From: an uncultured Myxococcales bacterium
GTDB taxonomy: Bacteria; Myxococcota_A; UBA9042
Length of the DNA: 37,392 nt
Assembly: GCA_903883645.1 (NCBI GenBank)
Contig: CAISBR010000089.1
Coordinates: forward strand, 1-37,392
Direction: 5' to 3'
Both the position numbers and the translations under genes were made by a program. Below, piece by piece: positions 15,168 through 23,042 of the stretch; the stretch's first letter is position 1, and the number at the start of each line of letters is the position of its first letter. The notes beneath the pieces are model-generated. The model ran no database searches, had not been told where the DNA came from, and worked only from the letters and a program-made list of their open reading frames with translations.

Positions 15168-16705
15168 GCCGGCACCGTCAGCGGCAGCAAGGGCTGGCTC
15201 TGGTCCTGCAAAACAGCTTGCGGCAGCAGGTGTTCAAGCACCTTGGCCGACGACAGCACGCCCGGTACCCCCGCGCCCGGATGCGTGCCCGCGCCCACAA
15301 AATACAGGCCTTGCACATCCTCGGAGCGGTTGTGGTAGCGGAACCAGGCCGACTGGGTCAGCGTCGGCTGCGGCCCAAAGGCGGCGCCCTGCATCGAGCG
15401 CAGCCGGCCCGCGAAATACCGCGTATCCACAGCGAAACTGGTGACCAGATGCTTGCGCAGGTCGGGCACACAGCGCTCCTCTAGGGTCTGCAGCACCGCG
15501 TCGAGGTACTGCGGCTGGCGCTCCTCCCAGTCGATACGGCCGATTTCATTGGGGATTGGCGATAGCACATAGAAGCTCTCGTGTCCCGCCGGCGCCATGC
15601 TGGGGTCGCTGCGGGTCGGCGCGTGCAGGTACAACGACATATCGCTGCTCAGGATCTTTTTATCAAAGATATCGCGAAGAAGCCCCTCGTAGCGCGGCCC
15701 CAGCACGATGGTGTGGTGCGCGAGATCGGGGTAAGTGCGGTTGGTGCCAAAGTAGGCGACGAACAGGCTCATCGACTGTTTGACCTTGTGCACCCGGCGA
15801 TCGGTATTCTTCTTGCGGTGTTGCGCCCCAATCATCGTCGAGTACACCATCGACGGGTCGGCATTGCACACCACCGCATCCGCGGCGTAGCGCTGGCCCC
15901 CCGCCGTGCGCACTGCCACCGCCTTGCCGTGCTCGACCTCGATCTGCTCGACCGGGCTGTTGTAGTCGATTTCTACACCCAAGTCGCCCAGCAGCCTGGT
16001 CAGCGCGCGGATAAGGCTGCCGGTGCCGCCCTTGGCCCAGTGCACGCCCCACTTGCGCTCAAGCCAATGAATTAGCAGGTAAATCGACGAGGTGTCCAGC
16101 GGATTGCCGCCGACCAGCAATGGCTCGAACGAGAACACCTGCTGCAGTCGAGGATCCTTAATATACTCACTAACTTGGCCAAAGACGCTTTTGTAGTTGC
16201 CCAGCCGCAGCATGTCGGGCACTACCCGCAGCATGTCGCTCAGGCGGTCAAACGGCGTGTGGGCCAACTGGCTGTAACCAATGTCGAAGATTCGCTCAGC
16301 GTGCGCTGCCAGCTTGCGATAGCCGTCGACATCGCGCGGCGACATCGCGTGGATCTGCTGCAACAGGCGCTCTTCGTCGCCCACATAGTCAAAGCGCGAC
16401 CCGTCGGGAAAATCGACGCGATAGAACGGATCGACGGGCACCAACTCAAAGTAATCGCGGGCATTCTTGCCGTGCAGGCTGAACAGTTCGTCGAGCAGAT
16501 ACGGCGCGGTAATTACCGTGGGCCCGGCGTCAAAGGTAAAGCCTTCGCGGTGAAACACCGAGGCGCGCCCACCGGCTTGCTCATTGGCTTCGAGCACTTT
16601 GACGTCGTAGCCCTTGGCGCGCAGCCGCACCGCCGCCGCCAGACCGCCAAAGCCCGCGCCGACCACCACTGCCTGCCGCTTGTTGCGATGTACTTGAGTT
16701 TGCAT
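15164..16705 (-). CDS. crtI: CrtI-type phytoene desaturase
   Basis: FAD-dependent desaturase that introduces four double bases' worth of unsaturation into phytoene to give lycopene. 513 residues. The N-terminal dinucleotide-binding motif VVVGAGFGGLAAAVRL is followed by EANEQAGGRASVF, and the C-terminal carotenoid-oxidoreductase signature is GLYFVGAGTHPGAGVPGVLSSAKV. ATG 16705 is preceded by AGAGGACGG. It is the middle gene of crtE-crtI-crtB, with its own putative CarH operator in the 48-bp gap after crtE. A neurosporene-forming three-step variant cannot be excluded from sequence alone, but crtY and crtZ nearby fit a lycopene producer. Confidence 0.93.
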   Translation of the reverse strand: MQTQVHRNKRQAVVVGAGFGGLAAAVRLRAKGYDVKVLEANEQAGGRASVFHREGFTFDAGPTVITAPYLLDELFSLHGKNARDYFELVPVDPFYRVDFPDGSRFDYVGDEERLLQQIHAMSPRDVDGYRKLAAHAERIFDIGYSQLAHTPFDRLSDMLRVVPDMLRLGNYKSVFGQVSEYIKDPRLQQVFSFEPLLVGGNPLDTSSIYLLIHWLERKWGVHWAKGGTGSLIRALTRLLGDLGVEIDYNSPVEQIEVEHGKAVAVRTAGGQRYAADAVVCNADPSMVYSTMIGAQHRKKNTDRRVHKVKQSMSLFVAYFGTNRTYPDLAHHTIVLGPRYEGLLRDIFDKKILSSDMSLYLHAPTRSDPSMAPAGHESFYVLSPIPNEIGRIDWEERQPQYLDAVLQTLEERCVPDLRKHLVTSFAVDTRYFAGRLRSMQGAAFGPQPTLTQSAWFRYHNRSEDVQGLYFVGAGTHPGAGVPGVLSSAKVLEHLLPQAVLQDQSQPLLPLTVPA

Positions 16706-16725
16706 GTCCGTCCTCTGCCTTGCGC

Positions 16726-16745
16726 GGTTGAATAGGTTTTGAACA
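16726..16745 (+). promoter_or_regulatory. Putative CarH/LitR operator in front of crtI
   Basis: Plus strand GGTTGAATAGGTTTTGAACA: two TTGAA half-sites whose starts are 11 bp apart. It lies 21 bp upstream of the crtI ATG, in the short gap after crtE, so crtI-crtB can be regulated separately from crtE. Confidence 0.6.
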
Positions 16746-16753
16746 AGATCTGG

Positions 16754-17836
16754 CTAGTGCCCACGCAACTGCGCGAGTTTGTGGCTTAGTCCTGCCGCCA
16801 GCCCACCCACTAGCTCTTGCAGCGCGTGCGGCAAGGTGGCGCACTGCTTGGGTAAGTCGCGCAGGCAGCGTTCGCAGCGCTCGAGCACCGCATCGCGGGC
16901 GCCGCTCTGCACAAATTCGTCTGTCCATGCCAGCACTTGCTCATCGGTGTGCTGGGGCCGCGGCAGGCGCAGCCAGGCCAAAAGCTCGGCGCCGCGCTGC
17001 GGATCGCGGTCGAGGGTCGCCGCCACCAGCGCACTGACCTTGCCCTCGCGCAGATCGGCACCGGGGGCCTCGCGGCCCTTCTGGCCCCACAAGTCCTCGA
17101 TATCATCAGCAAGTTGAAAGAGCAGCCCCAGATCGAGCAGCCCTTCGCTGGCCCGCCGCGCCGCCGGCCCCGACCAGCCCGCCAGGATCAGCACCCCCTC
17201 GAGCGCCAGCGCAAAGAACGGACCGGTCTTGGCCCGCGCCGCCTGTTCGTAATCGAGCCAATTGACTGCAGGTTGCAGGATCAGCAGCTGCTCTTGCGAC
17301 TGCCCGCACGCGGTCAAGATCGAGCGCTCGACCAGGGCGCGGGTCAGTTCCCAGCGCTCGATCGGGGCGTAACCCGGCACATCCAAAGCGCGAATCGGTG
17401 CCAGCAGCATCAGATCGCCGGCGTTGATCGCCTGCGCCAGGCCGTGGCGTACCCACAGAGCCGGCTGGCCGCGGCGCATGGCGTCGCCATCTTGCACATC
17501 GTCGTGCACCAGTGTGGCGTTGTGCAGAATTTCGCAAGCAGCGGCCCAGGGTTGCAATCGTTCCGCCTCTAGCCCGAGCGCTTCGCCGGCCTGCTGAATC
17601 AGCCGCGCCCGCACGCGCTTGCCACCCGAGCCAAGGTGTTCGGCGATCATCGCCGGCAGCGGCCCCGGCCCCGACACGGCGGCCAGCATGTGGCGCAGCA
17701 GCGGATCGGTCGTCGGGTTGCGGCCACGTTGTGGCGCGGTTCGGGCATGGCGAGTGCCGAGACGGCGATCAAGCCCTTGTACTGCGCCAGGTTGTGTGTG
17801 CGCCGGCAAGGGGCGGAGCGGTGCGATGGTCGCCAT
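16754..17836 (-). CDS. crtE: Geranylgeranyl diphosphate synthase (polyprenyl synthetase)
   Basis: Builds the C20 precursor for phytoene by adding isopentenyl units to an allylic diphosphate. 360 residues from ATG 17836 with GAGGA upstream; a GTG start at 17917 would add a non-homologous N-terminus. The first Asp-rich motif is VHDDVQDGDAMRRG (DDVQD 112-116) and the second is FQLADDIEDLWG (DDIED 244-248). The Lys of GGKRVRARL near residue 73 is the expected diphosphate contact. The residues before the first Asp-rich motif (HNATLV) are small, consistent with chains beyond C15. Product length is assigned mainly from the neighbours. It is the first gene of the crtE-crtI-crtB group. Confidence 0.88.
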   Translation of the reverse strand: MATIAPLRPLPAHTQPGAVQGLDRRLGTRHARTAPQRGRNPTTDPLLRHMLAAVSGPGPLPAMIAEHLGSGGKRVRARLIQQAGEALGLEAERLQPWAAACEILHNATLVHDDVQDGDAMRRGQPALWVRHGLAQAINAGDLMLLAPIRALDVPGYAPIERWELTRALVERSILTACGQSQEQLLILQPAVNWLDYEQAARAKTGPFFALALEGVLILAGWSGPAARRASEGLLDLGLLFQLADDIEDLWGQKGREAPGADLREGKVSALVAATLDRDPQRGAELLAWLRLPRPQHTDEQVLAWTDEFVQSGARDAVLERCERCLRDLPKQCATLPHALQELVGGLAAGLSHKLAQLRGH

Positions 17837-18034
17837 GGTGCGGTCGGTCCTCGGCGCCGGCAGGGCGCTTGTCCTTAGGATGCACGCCGCGCGTTCAAGG
17901 GTGTGCGCGATTTGCACAGATTATGAACCATGGTCGGTCGCGGTTGTGCGGTCTTTAACATCTTGGAATAACGTGATTGTGTAAATGAGCGCAGGTGCGA
18001 GTGCAAAAATATCGCCGTCGGTCCGTTCAGAACC

Positions 18035-18063
18035 TTGACAAGCTTGTGCGGATTGAATAGCTT
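18035..18063 (+). promoter_or_regulatory. Candidate sigma-70-type promoter of the ECF sigma gene
   Basis: A perfect -35 TTGACA (18035-18040) is followed after 17 bp by TAGCTT as a poor -10. The putative CarH operator (18051-18070) covers the spacer end and -10, which would suit repression in the dark. The -10 is weak, so the assignment is tentative. Confidence 0.4.
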
Positions 18064-18070
18064 TTGAACC
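18051..18070 (+). promoter_or_regulatory. Putative CarH/LitR operator in front of the ECF sigma gene
   Basis: GATTGAATAGCTTTTGAACC: two TTGAA half-sites 11 bp apart, 16 of 20 bases identical to the crtI site. It lies in the divergent crtE/ECF intergenic region, 31 bp before the ECF ATG, and about 215 bp from the crtE start. Confidence 0.6.
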
Positions 18071-18101
18071 GGTGCCCAGGGTGGTGCCGCTAGGTCTGCC
18101 A

Positions 18102-18722
18102 ATGCCCGCTTCCGCTATCGCTGCCCTCAGTCTGGTCGAGCGCCTGACCGCCCGCGACCCCCGCGCCGTCGACGAGTTTTACCGCCAGTACCGTCCGCGC
18201 ATCCTGGCCGTGGCGCTGCGCGTGGTTGGCAATCCGTGGGATGCCGAAGAGGTTTTGCAAGATGTGGTGTGGACGGTGGTGCGCAAGGCCGATACGTTTC
18301 GTGGCGAGGCCGAGTTCAGCTCGTGGCTGTACCGGGTGACCCAGAACTGCGCCAAGATGCTGCTGCGGAAGCGCAAACGGGTGCCGCTGCCCCTCAGCCC
18401 CGAGCAACTTGAGCCGGCCGTGGCGCGCGCGGGCCTGGCGACGCCCGACCTGCACGACCAGACCGAGCACCGTCAGCTTGCGGTGCAGCTGCACGAGCAG
18501 GTTGGGCGGCTCGATACCATGAATCAGCAGATCTTTTGGCTTGCAGAAGTCGAGGGCGAGGCGGCGGCGGAGATTGGCGCGCGGTTGGGGCTGACGGTGT
18601 CGGCGATCAAGGCGCGATTGTTCCGGATTCGTGCCACGCTGCGGCTGGGCATGGGTGGTCTGGTGCAGTTTCCTGCGGTCGATGGGCCGTTTGTGGCGCC
18701 GGCCCAGTTGCAAGCGGCGTGA
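18102..18722 (+). CDS. ECF-type RNA polymerase sigma factor of the light locus
   Basis: 206 residues. Sigma region 2 spans about residues 22-95 (AVDEFYRQYRPRILAVALRVVG, DAEEVLQDVVWTVVRKADTFRGEAEFSSWLYRV), and region 4 about 135-185 (MNQQIFWLAEVEGEAAAEIGARLGLTVSAIKARLFRIRATL). There is no transmembrane or zinc-binding anti-sigma gene next to it; the next gene is the CarH-like regulator. The layout recalls Streptomyces LitS beside LitR and Myxococcus CarQ, ECF factors that turn on carotenoid genes in light. ATG 18102 is preferred; GTG codons at 18072-18086 are in frame but overlap or abut the operator. Its target promoters could not be identified by eye. Confidence 0.85.
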   Translation: MPASAIAALSLVERLTARDPRAVDEFYRQYRPRILAVALRVVGNPWDAEEVLQDVVWTVVRKADTFRGEAEFSSWLYRVTQNCAKMLLRKRKRVPLPLSPEQLEPAVARAGLATPDLHDQTEHRQLAVQLHEQVGRLDTMNQQIFWLAEVEGEAAAEIGARLGLTVSAIKARLFRIRATLRLGMGGLVQFPAVDGPFVAPAQLQAA

Positions 18723-18753
18723 GGGGCACTGCAAGTGGATCAGCGCTGCCCAG

Positions 18754-18773
18754 GGTTGAAACGGTTTTGCCTA
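18754..18773 (+). promoter_or_regulatory. Putative CarH/LitR operator in front of carH
   Basis: GGTTGAAACGGTTTTGCCTA matches 15 of 20 bases of the crtI site. The first TTGAA half-site is intact; the second has decayed to TTGCC. It lies between the ECF gene stop and the carH ATG (51 bp before it), as expected for autoregulation. Confidence 0.5.
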
Positions 18774-18824
18774 GGATTTGCACGCGCGGCCGTTCCAAGG
18801 CACTCTATGGGCTAAGGAGTTCGC

Positions 18825-19826
18825 ATGACTAGGCAGAGCCTCGCCAAAACGGCACTTGCAGATCAGGCGAGGCCTGTCGAAGCCCACAGCGAGCCGCGGT
18901 TGAGCATTGGCGCGCTGGCGCGGGCTGCAGATATTCCCGTTGAAACTTTGAGGACTTGGGAGCGACGCTACGGCTTTCCCATCGGCATGCGCGATGAGGC
19001 GGGGCAGCGACACTACCACCTGTCGACGCCGGTGCATCTGTTGCTCATCAAGCAAGCGCTGCAACTGGGCATGCGGGCGGCGCAAGTGGTGCCGTTGCCG
19101 CTTCACGAGCTGCGACGGGTGCTCGCCGAGTCGGACGTGGCGTCGAAGCCAACAGTTGAGGCGCCCCCTGTGGGGTCGGCGCCGGAGCCACTGCCGCCGG
19201 ACCAGGAGCTCACCGCCGAGCTGGCGCGCTGGATCGATGCTGTGCGGCGCTTTGATGCCGCCGCTCTGTCCGGAGAACTTCAGCGCGCGTGGAATCAAGT
19301 GGGCAGCGTGGCGTTTTTAGACGACCTGGCGCGACCGTTCATGATCGAAGTGGGGCAGCGCTGGGCGCGGGGCGAGTTGAATGTGGCGCACGAACACTTT
19401 GCCACCGAGCAACTGCGCGCGCGGCTATCCGACATGGCTGTCGCGGACCGGCACGGCGCCCCCACGGTAATCTGCGCCAACTTGCCGGGCGAAATGCACA
19501 GTCTGGGCTTAGAAATGGCAGCTGTGGTGGTGCGCCAGACGGGCCTGCGCGTACTGTACTTGGGCGCCGACATGCCGCTGACTGACCTGGCCCAGGCTGT
19601 CAGGTATGCCCATACATTCATGACGTTGATTGGGGTGGTGGTGAGTCTGTCGGCCTCAATTGAGGTGATGCACGCCCGCGACCAAATGGCCCGCTTGCGG
19701 AGCTTGGTGCCGCAGTCGGTGCCGGTGCTGGCGGGTGGCGGTGGGGCGCCTAGCGATGTCGCTGGGGTGCTGGCGCTGCCGAACTTGCGGAGTCTGCAGG
19801 TGTGGGCCCAAAACAAGTTGGCCTAG
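18825..19826 (+). CDS. carH: CarH/LitR-type B12-dependent photoreceptor and MerR-family repressor
   Basis: 333 residues. The N-terminal MerR winged helix is at ~26-95 (LSIGALARAADIPVETLRTWERRYGFP). After a Pro-rich linker comes a cobalamin-binding helical domain with the diagnostic W180-x9-E190-H191 (WARGELNVAHEHFATEQLR), then a Rossmann B12 domain with E223-x-H225-x-x-G228 (the upper and lower ligand motifs of CarH). All known light-sensing residues are therefore present. In characterised CarH proteins the adenosylcobalamin-bound tetramer represses in the dark and falls apart in light. ATG 18825 has AAGGAG 7 nt upstream. It is followed at 72 bp by the macrodomain-sirtuin pair on the same strand. 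Confidence 0.9.
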   Translation: MTRQSLAKTALADQARPVEAHSEPRLSIGALARAADIPVETLRTWERRYGFPIGMRDEAGQRHYHLSTPVHLLLIKQALQLGMRAAQVVPLPLHELRRVLAESDVASKPTVEAPPVGSAPEPLPPDQELTAELARWIDAVRRFDAAALSGELQRAWNQVGSVAFLDDLARPFMIEVGQRWARGELNVAHEHFATEQLRARLSDMAVADRHGAPTVICANLPGEMHSLGLEMAAVVVRQTGLRVLYLGADMPLTDLAQAVRYAHTFMTLIGVVVSLSASIEVMHARDQMARLRSLVPQSVPVLAGGGGAPSDVAGVLALPNLRSLQVWAQNKLA

Positions 19827-19898
19827 TGGTAGCCCCTGGCGCGTGGTCAACCGGCTGCTATCTTGGCCGACCCGCCGCGCCCGGCGCCCAAGGCTGCC

Positions 19899-20708
19899 AT
19901 GCTGCACGCCCCTGACTCGACCGATGCTCTGACTCGGAACATTCTGAATATCCTGGGTGATCATCCGCTTGGCGATGCGCGCGAGGCTAGGACGCGGGTG
20001 CAGGCGCTGCTGACGCGGGTGCCCCCGGGCGAGCTGCCTGAGGCGGTGTGGCCACTTCTTGAGTCGCTGTGGCAGGCTGAGACCCATGGCCGCCAGCCGA
20101 CCGTGGCGTTCGACTTGCCGCGGCTGGCCAAGCACGGCTGGGCGTCGCGGGTGAGCCTGTGGCGCGGTGACATCACTACATTGGCGGTACAAGCGATTGT
20201 TAATGCGGCGAATTCTGGCCTGACGGGTTGCTATCATCCCATGCACGCCTGTGTCGACAACGCCATCCACACGGCCGCCGGTCCGTGGCTGCGCGAGGCC
20301 TGTGGCCGCATAATGGCGGAGCGTGGCCGGCCCGAGTCGACCGCTACGGCGACGCTGACCCCCGGATTCTTCTTGCCGGCGGCGCATGTGCTGCACACCG
20401 TGGGGCCGATTGTGCACGGCGGGCGGCCCAGCTTGGGCGACGAGCGCGACCTGAGCCAGTGCTATACGGCTTGCTGCGAGGCCGCGGTGCCGTGGCCTGC
20501 GGGGCCGATGCCACGCAATCTCGCGTTTTGTAGCATCTCAACGGGGGTGTTCGGCTATCCGATCGCCCAGGCGGCGCCCCGGGCTTTGGCGACGGTGCGG
20601 GCCGTGCTCGAGCGCGAACCTAGCTTAGAGCAAGTAGTTTTTGTGACGTACTCTGCCCACGATGCGGCCGTATATGCCGCCGCTGCCCAGGAGGCCCTGC
20701 ATGTCTAG
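19899..20708 (+). CDS. Zinc-type macrodomain protein (SirTM-linked ADP-ribosyl hydrolase)
   Basis: 269 residues, close to the ~265 of characterised relatives. An N-terminal helical part (~1-75) precedes the macrodomain: LWRGDITTLAVQAIVNAANSGLTG (ADP-ribose-binding GDIT and VNAAN at 101-105), then CYHPMHACVDNAIHTAAG, the Cys/His cluster typical of the zinc-containing subclass, and later ISTGVFGYP. These proteins remove mono-ADP-ribose from protein and are found in operons with class M sirtuins. ATG 19899 has AAGG 7-10 nt upstream; a TTG at 19863 is less likely. The 3' end overlaps the sirtuin start by 8 bp. The usual partners GcvH-L and LplA2 are not in the window. Confidence 0.9.
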   Translation: MLHAPDSTDALTRNILNILGDHPLGDAREARTRVQALLTRVPPGELPEAVWPLLESLWQAETHGRQPTVAFDLPRLAKHGWASRVSLWRGDITTLAVQAIVNAANSGLTGCYHPMHACVDNAIHTAAGPWLREACGRIMAERGRPESTATATLTPGFFLPAAHVLHTVGPIVHGGRPSLGDERDLSQCYTACCEAAVPWPAGPMPRNLAFCSISTGVFGYPIAQAAPRALATVRAVLEREPSLEQVVFVTYSAHDAAVYAAAAQEALHV

Positions 20709-21594
20709 CCAAGCGAGTATCTTGCAAGTGTCTGATCTTTCGCCACAAATGCTTCAGCAGGTCGCTTCCTGGCTGGCCGAGGCAGACCATGTGCTCATCA
20801 CTGCCGGCGCGGGCATGAGCGTCGATGCCGGCTTTGACTATACCCGCAGCGACCAATTTGTGCCGCGTTACCCGGTGTTGGCGGCGCGTGGGCCGCAGTG
20901 CCGCTACCATGTGTTTGGCTATGCGTGGGCCAGCGAGGCGGAGCAGTGGGGGCACATCGCCCGTCATCTTGAAGAGCTGCGCTATGCGCCACCGCCCAAT
21001 GCCTTGCCGTACGTACAGTTGCAGGCCCTGACCGCGGGCAAGAATCGCTTTGTGCTCACCAGCAATGCCGACGACTTGTTCGAGCGCAGCGGCTTTGATG
21101 CCAAGCATCTGTGGACGCGGCAAGGCAGTTATAGCCGGCTGCAGTGTTTTGGTGCGTGCGATGCCGCCTCGACCTGGCTGGCCGACGAGTGGGTGGCGCG
21201 CGCCGTGCCCGCCGTCGACCTGGTTAGCGAAGAACTCCGCGATCCTACGCTGATTCCGCACTGCCCCACCTGTGGCGGCCCGGCGATGCTCAACGTGCGC
21301 GGTGGCGACTGGTTCATCGACGCGCCGTATCTGCCGCAGGGCGAGCGCTTTGGCGAATGGTGGTCGCAAGCCCAAGGGGGGCAGCTACTTGTGCTCGATG
21401 TGGGCAGCGGTTTTAACACGCCAAGTGTGGTGCGCTGGCCGGCCGAGCAGCTGGCGGAGCGGCATCGGCAGGGGCGATTGGTGCGCGTTAACCGCGAGTA
21501 TCCCCAGGTGCCGGCCGAGCTGGGCGGGCGAGGGCTGGGGCTGGGGCTGGCGTGCAGCGGCGGCGAGCTGTGGCAGGCGCTGACGGCCTTGTAG
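20701..21594 (+). CDS. Class M sirtuin (SirTM), probable protein ADP-ribosyltransferase
   Basis: 297 residues. A SIR2 Rossmann fold is shown by VLITAGAGMSVDAGFDY (GAGMS 36-40) and TSNADDLFERSGFD (Asn122, Asp124). Where deacetylases have catalytic His-Gly, this has Gln141-Gly142 (TRQGSY), the substitution characteristic of SirTM, whose known members transfer ADP-ribose rather than deacylate. A four-Cys zinc site is visible (Cys149, Cys153, Cys188, Cys191). ATG 20701 has a perfect AGGAGG 6 nt upstream, inside the end of the macrodomain gene. The target protein is unknown here because the lipoylated GcvH-L carrier seen in pathogen operons is absent from the window. Confidence 0.9.
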   Translation: MSSQASILQVSDLSPQMLQQVASWLAEADHVLITAGAGMSVDAGFDYTRSDQFVPRYPVLAARGPQCRYHVFGYAWASEAEQWGHIARHLEELRYAPPPNALPYVQLQALTAGKNRFVLTSNADDLFERSGFDAKHLWTRQGSYSRLQCFGACDAASTWLADEWVARAVPAVDLVSEELRDPTLIPHCPTCGGPAMLNVRGGDWFIDAPYLPQGERFGEWWSQAQGGQLLVLDVGSGFNTPSVVRWPAEQLAERHRQGRLVRVNREYPQVPAELGGRGLGLGLACSGGELWQALTAL

Positions 21595-21663
21595 CTACCT
21601 AAAGGGCACGGGACTCGGCGCTGCCGGGGTTCGCTCAGTTTCGGACTAAGTGGCAATCGCGGC

Positions 21664-22644
21664 TCAATGGCGGCCAGGATTGACCTGCTGGTTGATCTTC
21701 AGCACGGCGTTCATGTTCACCGCCCCAGCCACTTCGCGCTCGGGTCCACCGGCCCGATTGCGGGTGATCATCCCACCGCTATTGCCCTTGGCTTGGGTCT
21801 CGGTGCGACCGTCGTTGCTGCCCCCCGCCGCGCTCTTGCGCGCGCCAATACCGTTGCCGTTGGTCTTCGCCTCGCTGTTGAGCATCGGCCCGCCGCCACC
21901 CATGCTGTCGTCGCGCTCATAGCCCGCTTTCTGTTTCTTGGCCTCTTGCTCCCAGTACGCCTTGCGGTCCGAGTCCGACATATTCTTGGTCGCCGCATAC
22001 CCGTCCGGCCCTACCGCTTGGGCATACGCCAGCTCCGCCGCATCTTTTTCCGAACTTCCAGACGAGGTGCCACCTTCTGCGCCCAACATGGCGGCAAACA
22101 TGTTCGCCGAGTCCTCGCGGTTCATGCCGGTCGAATCCGTGCCAGCGCCCACACCGATAATCGACCGCTCGCCGTCCGCGGGCGAGCCGCTGCCATCGTT
22201 CTCGCTGGCGAGGCCCGCGCCGCCGCCCGAAAAATCGCTCTTGGCGCCGCTAAAGTGGTGGTTGACCCGTCCGCCGGCAAAGGTGTCGCCGTAGCGCCCA
22301 CCGGTAATGGGGCCGCGCTTGCCGACAGCATCCTCAATGGCCGCTTTGGCGCCGCCCCCCACCTTAGAATTCCCCGTACTCATAAGGGGGTGTCCTGGGC
22401 GTCCGCGACCACGCCCTTCTTGCCAATCCGGTCCGGTACCATTGCCCTGCTTGGGGGCACCGGTCATGTCGCCTGAATCCGCAGGCTGCTTCAAGCCCTT
22501 GCCATCCGGCGAAACCACTAGGCGTCCTGCCGCATAGCTGCCCGCCGCTTTGGCCTTGGCCTCCATGGCAGAAGGCGCGTTGGGCGCAGGGGAATTGCCC
22601 TGCTGCTTGGCCGACATTGAGTCCGATTTTGCTTGGTGCTTCAT
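21664..22644 (-). CDS. Hydrophilic, probably disordered protein of unknown function
   Basis: 326 residues without signal peptide, membrane segment or cysteine. Composition is dominated by Gly, Ala, Ser, Asn, Lys and Asp, with few large hydrophobics. Segments such as AKAAGSYAAGRLVVSPDGKGLKQ and NMSDSDRKAYWEQEAKKQKAGYERDDS are the only likely ordered or helical parts; AVNMNAVLKINQQVNPGRH ends the chain. I do not recognise the family. Third-position G/C bias is strong, the ATG is clear and the opposite-strand frames are poorer, so it is probably a real gene. It is separated by 490 bp from the decaheme gene upstream on the same strand. Confidence 0.6.
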   Translation of the reverse strand: MKHQAKSDSMSAKQQGNSPAPNAPSAMEAKAKAAGSYAAGRLVVSPDGKGLKQPADSGDMTGAPKQGNGTGPDWQEGRGRGRPGHPLMSTGNSKVGGGAKAAIEDAVGKRGPITGGRYGDTFAGGRVNHHFSGAKSDFSGGGAGLASENDGSGSPADGERSIIGVGAGTDSTGMNREDSANMFAAMLGAEGGTSSGSSEKDAAELAYAQAVGPDGYAATKNMSDSDRKAYWEQEAKKQKAGYERDDSMGGGGPMLNSEAKTNGNGIGARKSAAGGSNDGRTETQAKGNSGGMITRNRAGGPEREVAGAVNMNAVLKINQQVNPGRH

Positions 22645-22827
22645 GGGCTTATGCCGTCCATTGGTTGAATGTGCGTGGTCGCCTTCGGTCCATACTTGAA
22701 CCGTTTAGGTTGCGCCAGGGTGGCAAACCGCGACGGTAGTCTCCAAACCTTAGACCGTCAAGGTTGGTTGGGGGTTTAGTTGGGCTTGCTGGGGTCTAGA
22801 GGGACCAAGGGGTCACGCTGGCGCCAA

Positions 22828-22852
22828 AAACTCTGGACACCAGACGGAATCT
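22828..22852 (+). repeat. Palindromic 25-mer, left copy
   Basis: Contains AAACTCTGGACACCAGACGG then AATCT. Its centre TCTGG-ACA-CCAGA is a perfect 5-bp inverted repeat with a 3-bp spacer. 23 of 25 bases match the inverted copy at 27333-27357. It lies about 185 bp upstream of the gene at 21664-22644. Confidence 0.6.
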
Positions 22853-23042
22853 GCCCTCAGCCTTGTCTTGCATCCGAGTTGGATGCCCATTTCTGTCACT
22901 GTTGGGAGGAGCCCCCCCGCAGCCGCGTCACCCGCCGAACAGCAAAGGCAGATGACACGACCGGAGGGTTTCTGTCCGCAGAACCCAGGCCGACTGCAGG
23001 GGGAGCCTTCGGCCGGGGCACGCGGAGCGGAACATCGGCGCG

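Noticed and set aside
14955..16735. Open plus-strand frames opposite crtI and crtB
   Set aside because: The opposite strand encodes proteins with full cofactor and catalytic motifs; the plus-strand peptides have none.
17837..18101. Cobalamin riboswitch or ECF-type promoter for crtE in the crtE/ECF intergenic region
   Set aside because: No B12-box-like conserved block or folded core could be recognised, and candidate -35/-10 elements toward crtE were not convincing. The shared GTGCAAATC 9-mer (also near 18776) runs in inconsistent orientations relative to genes.
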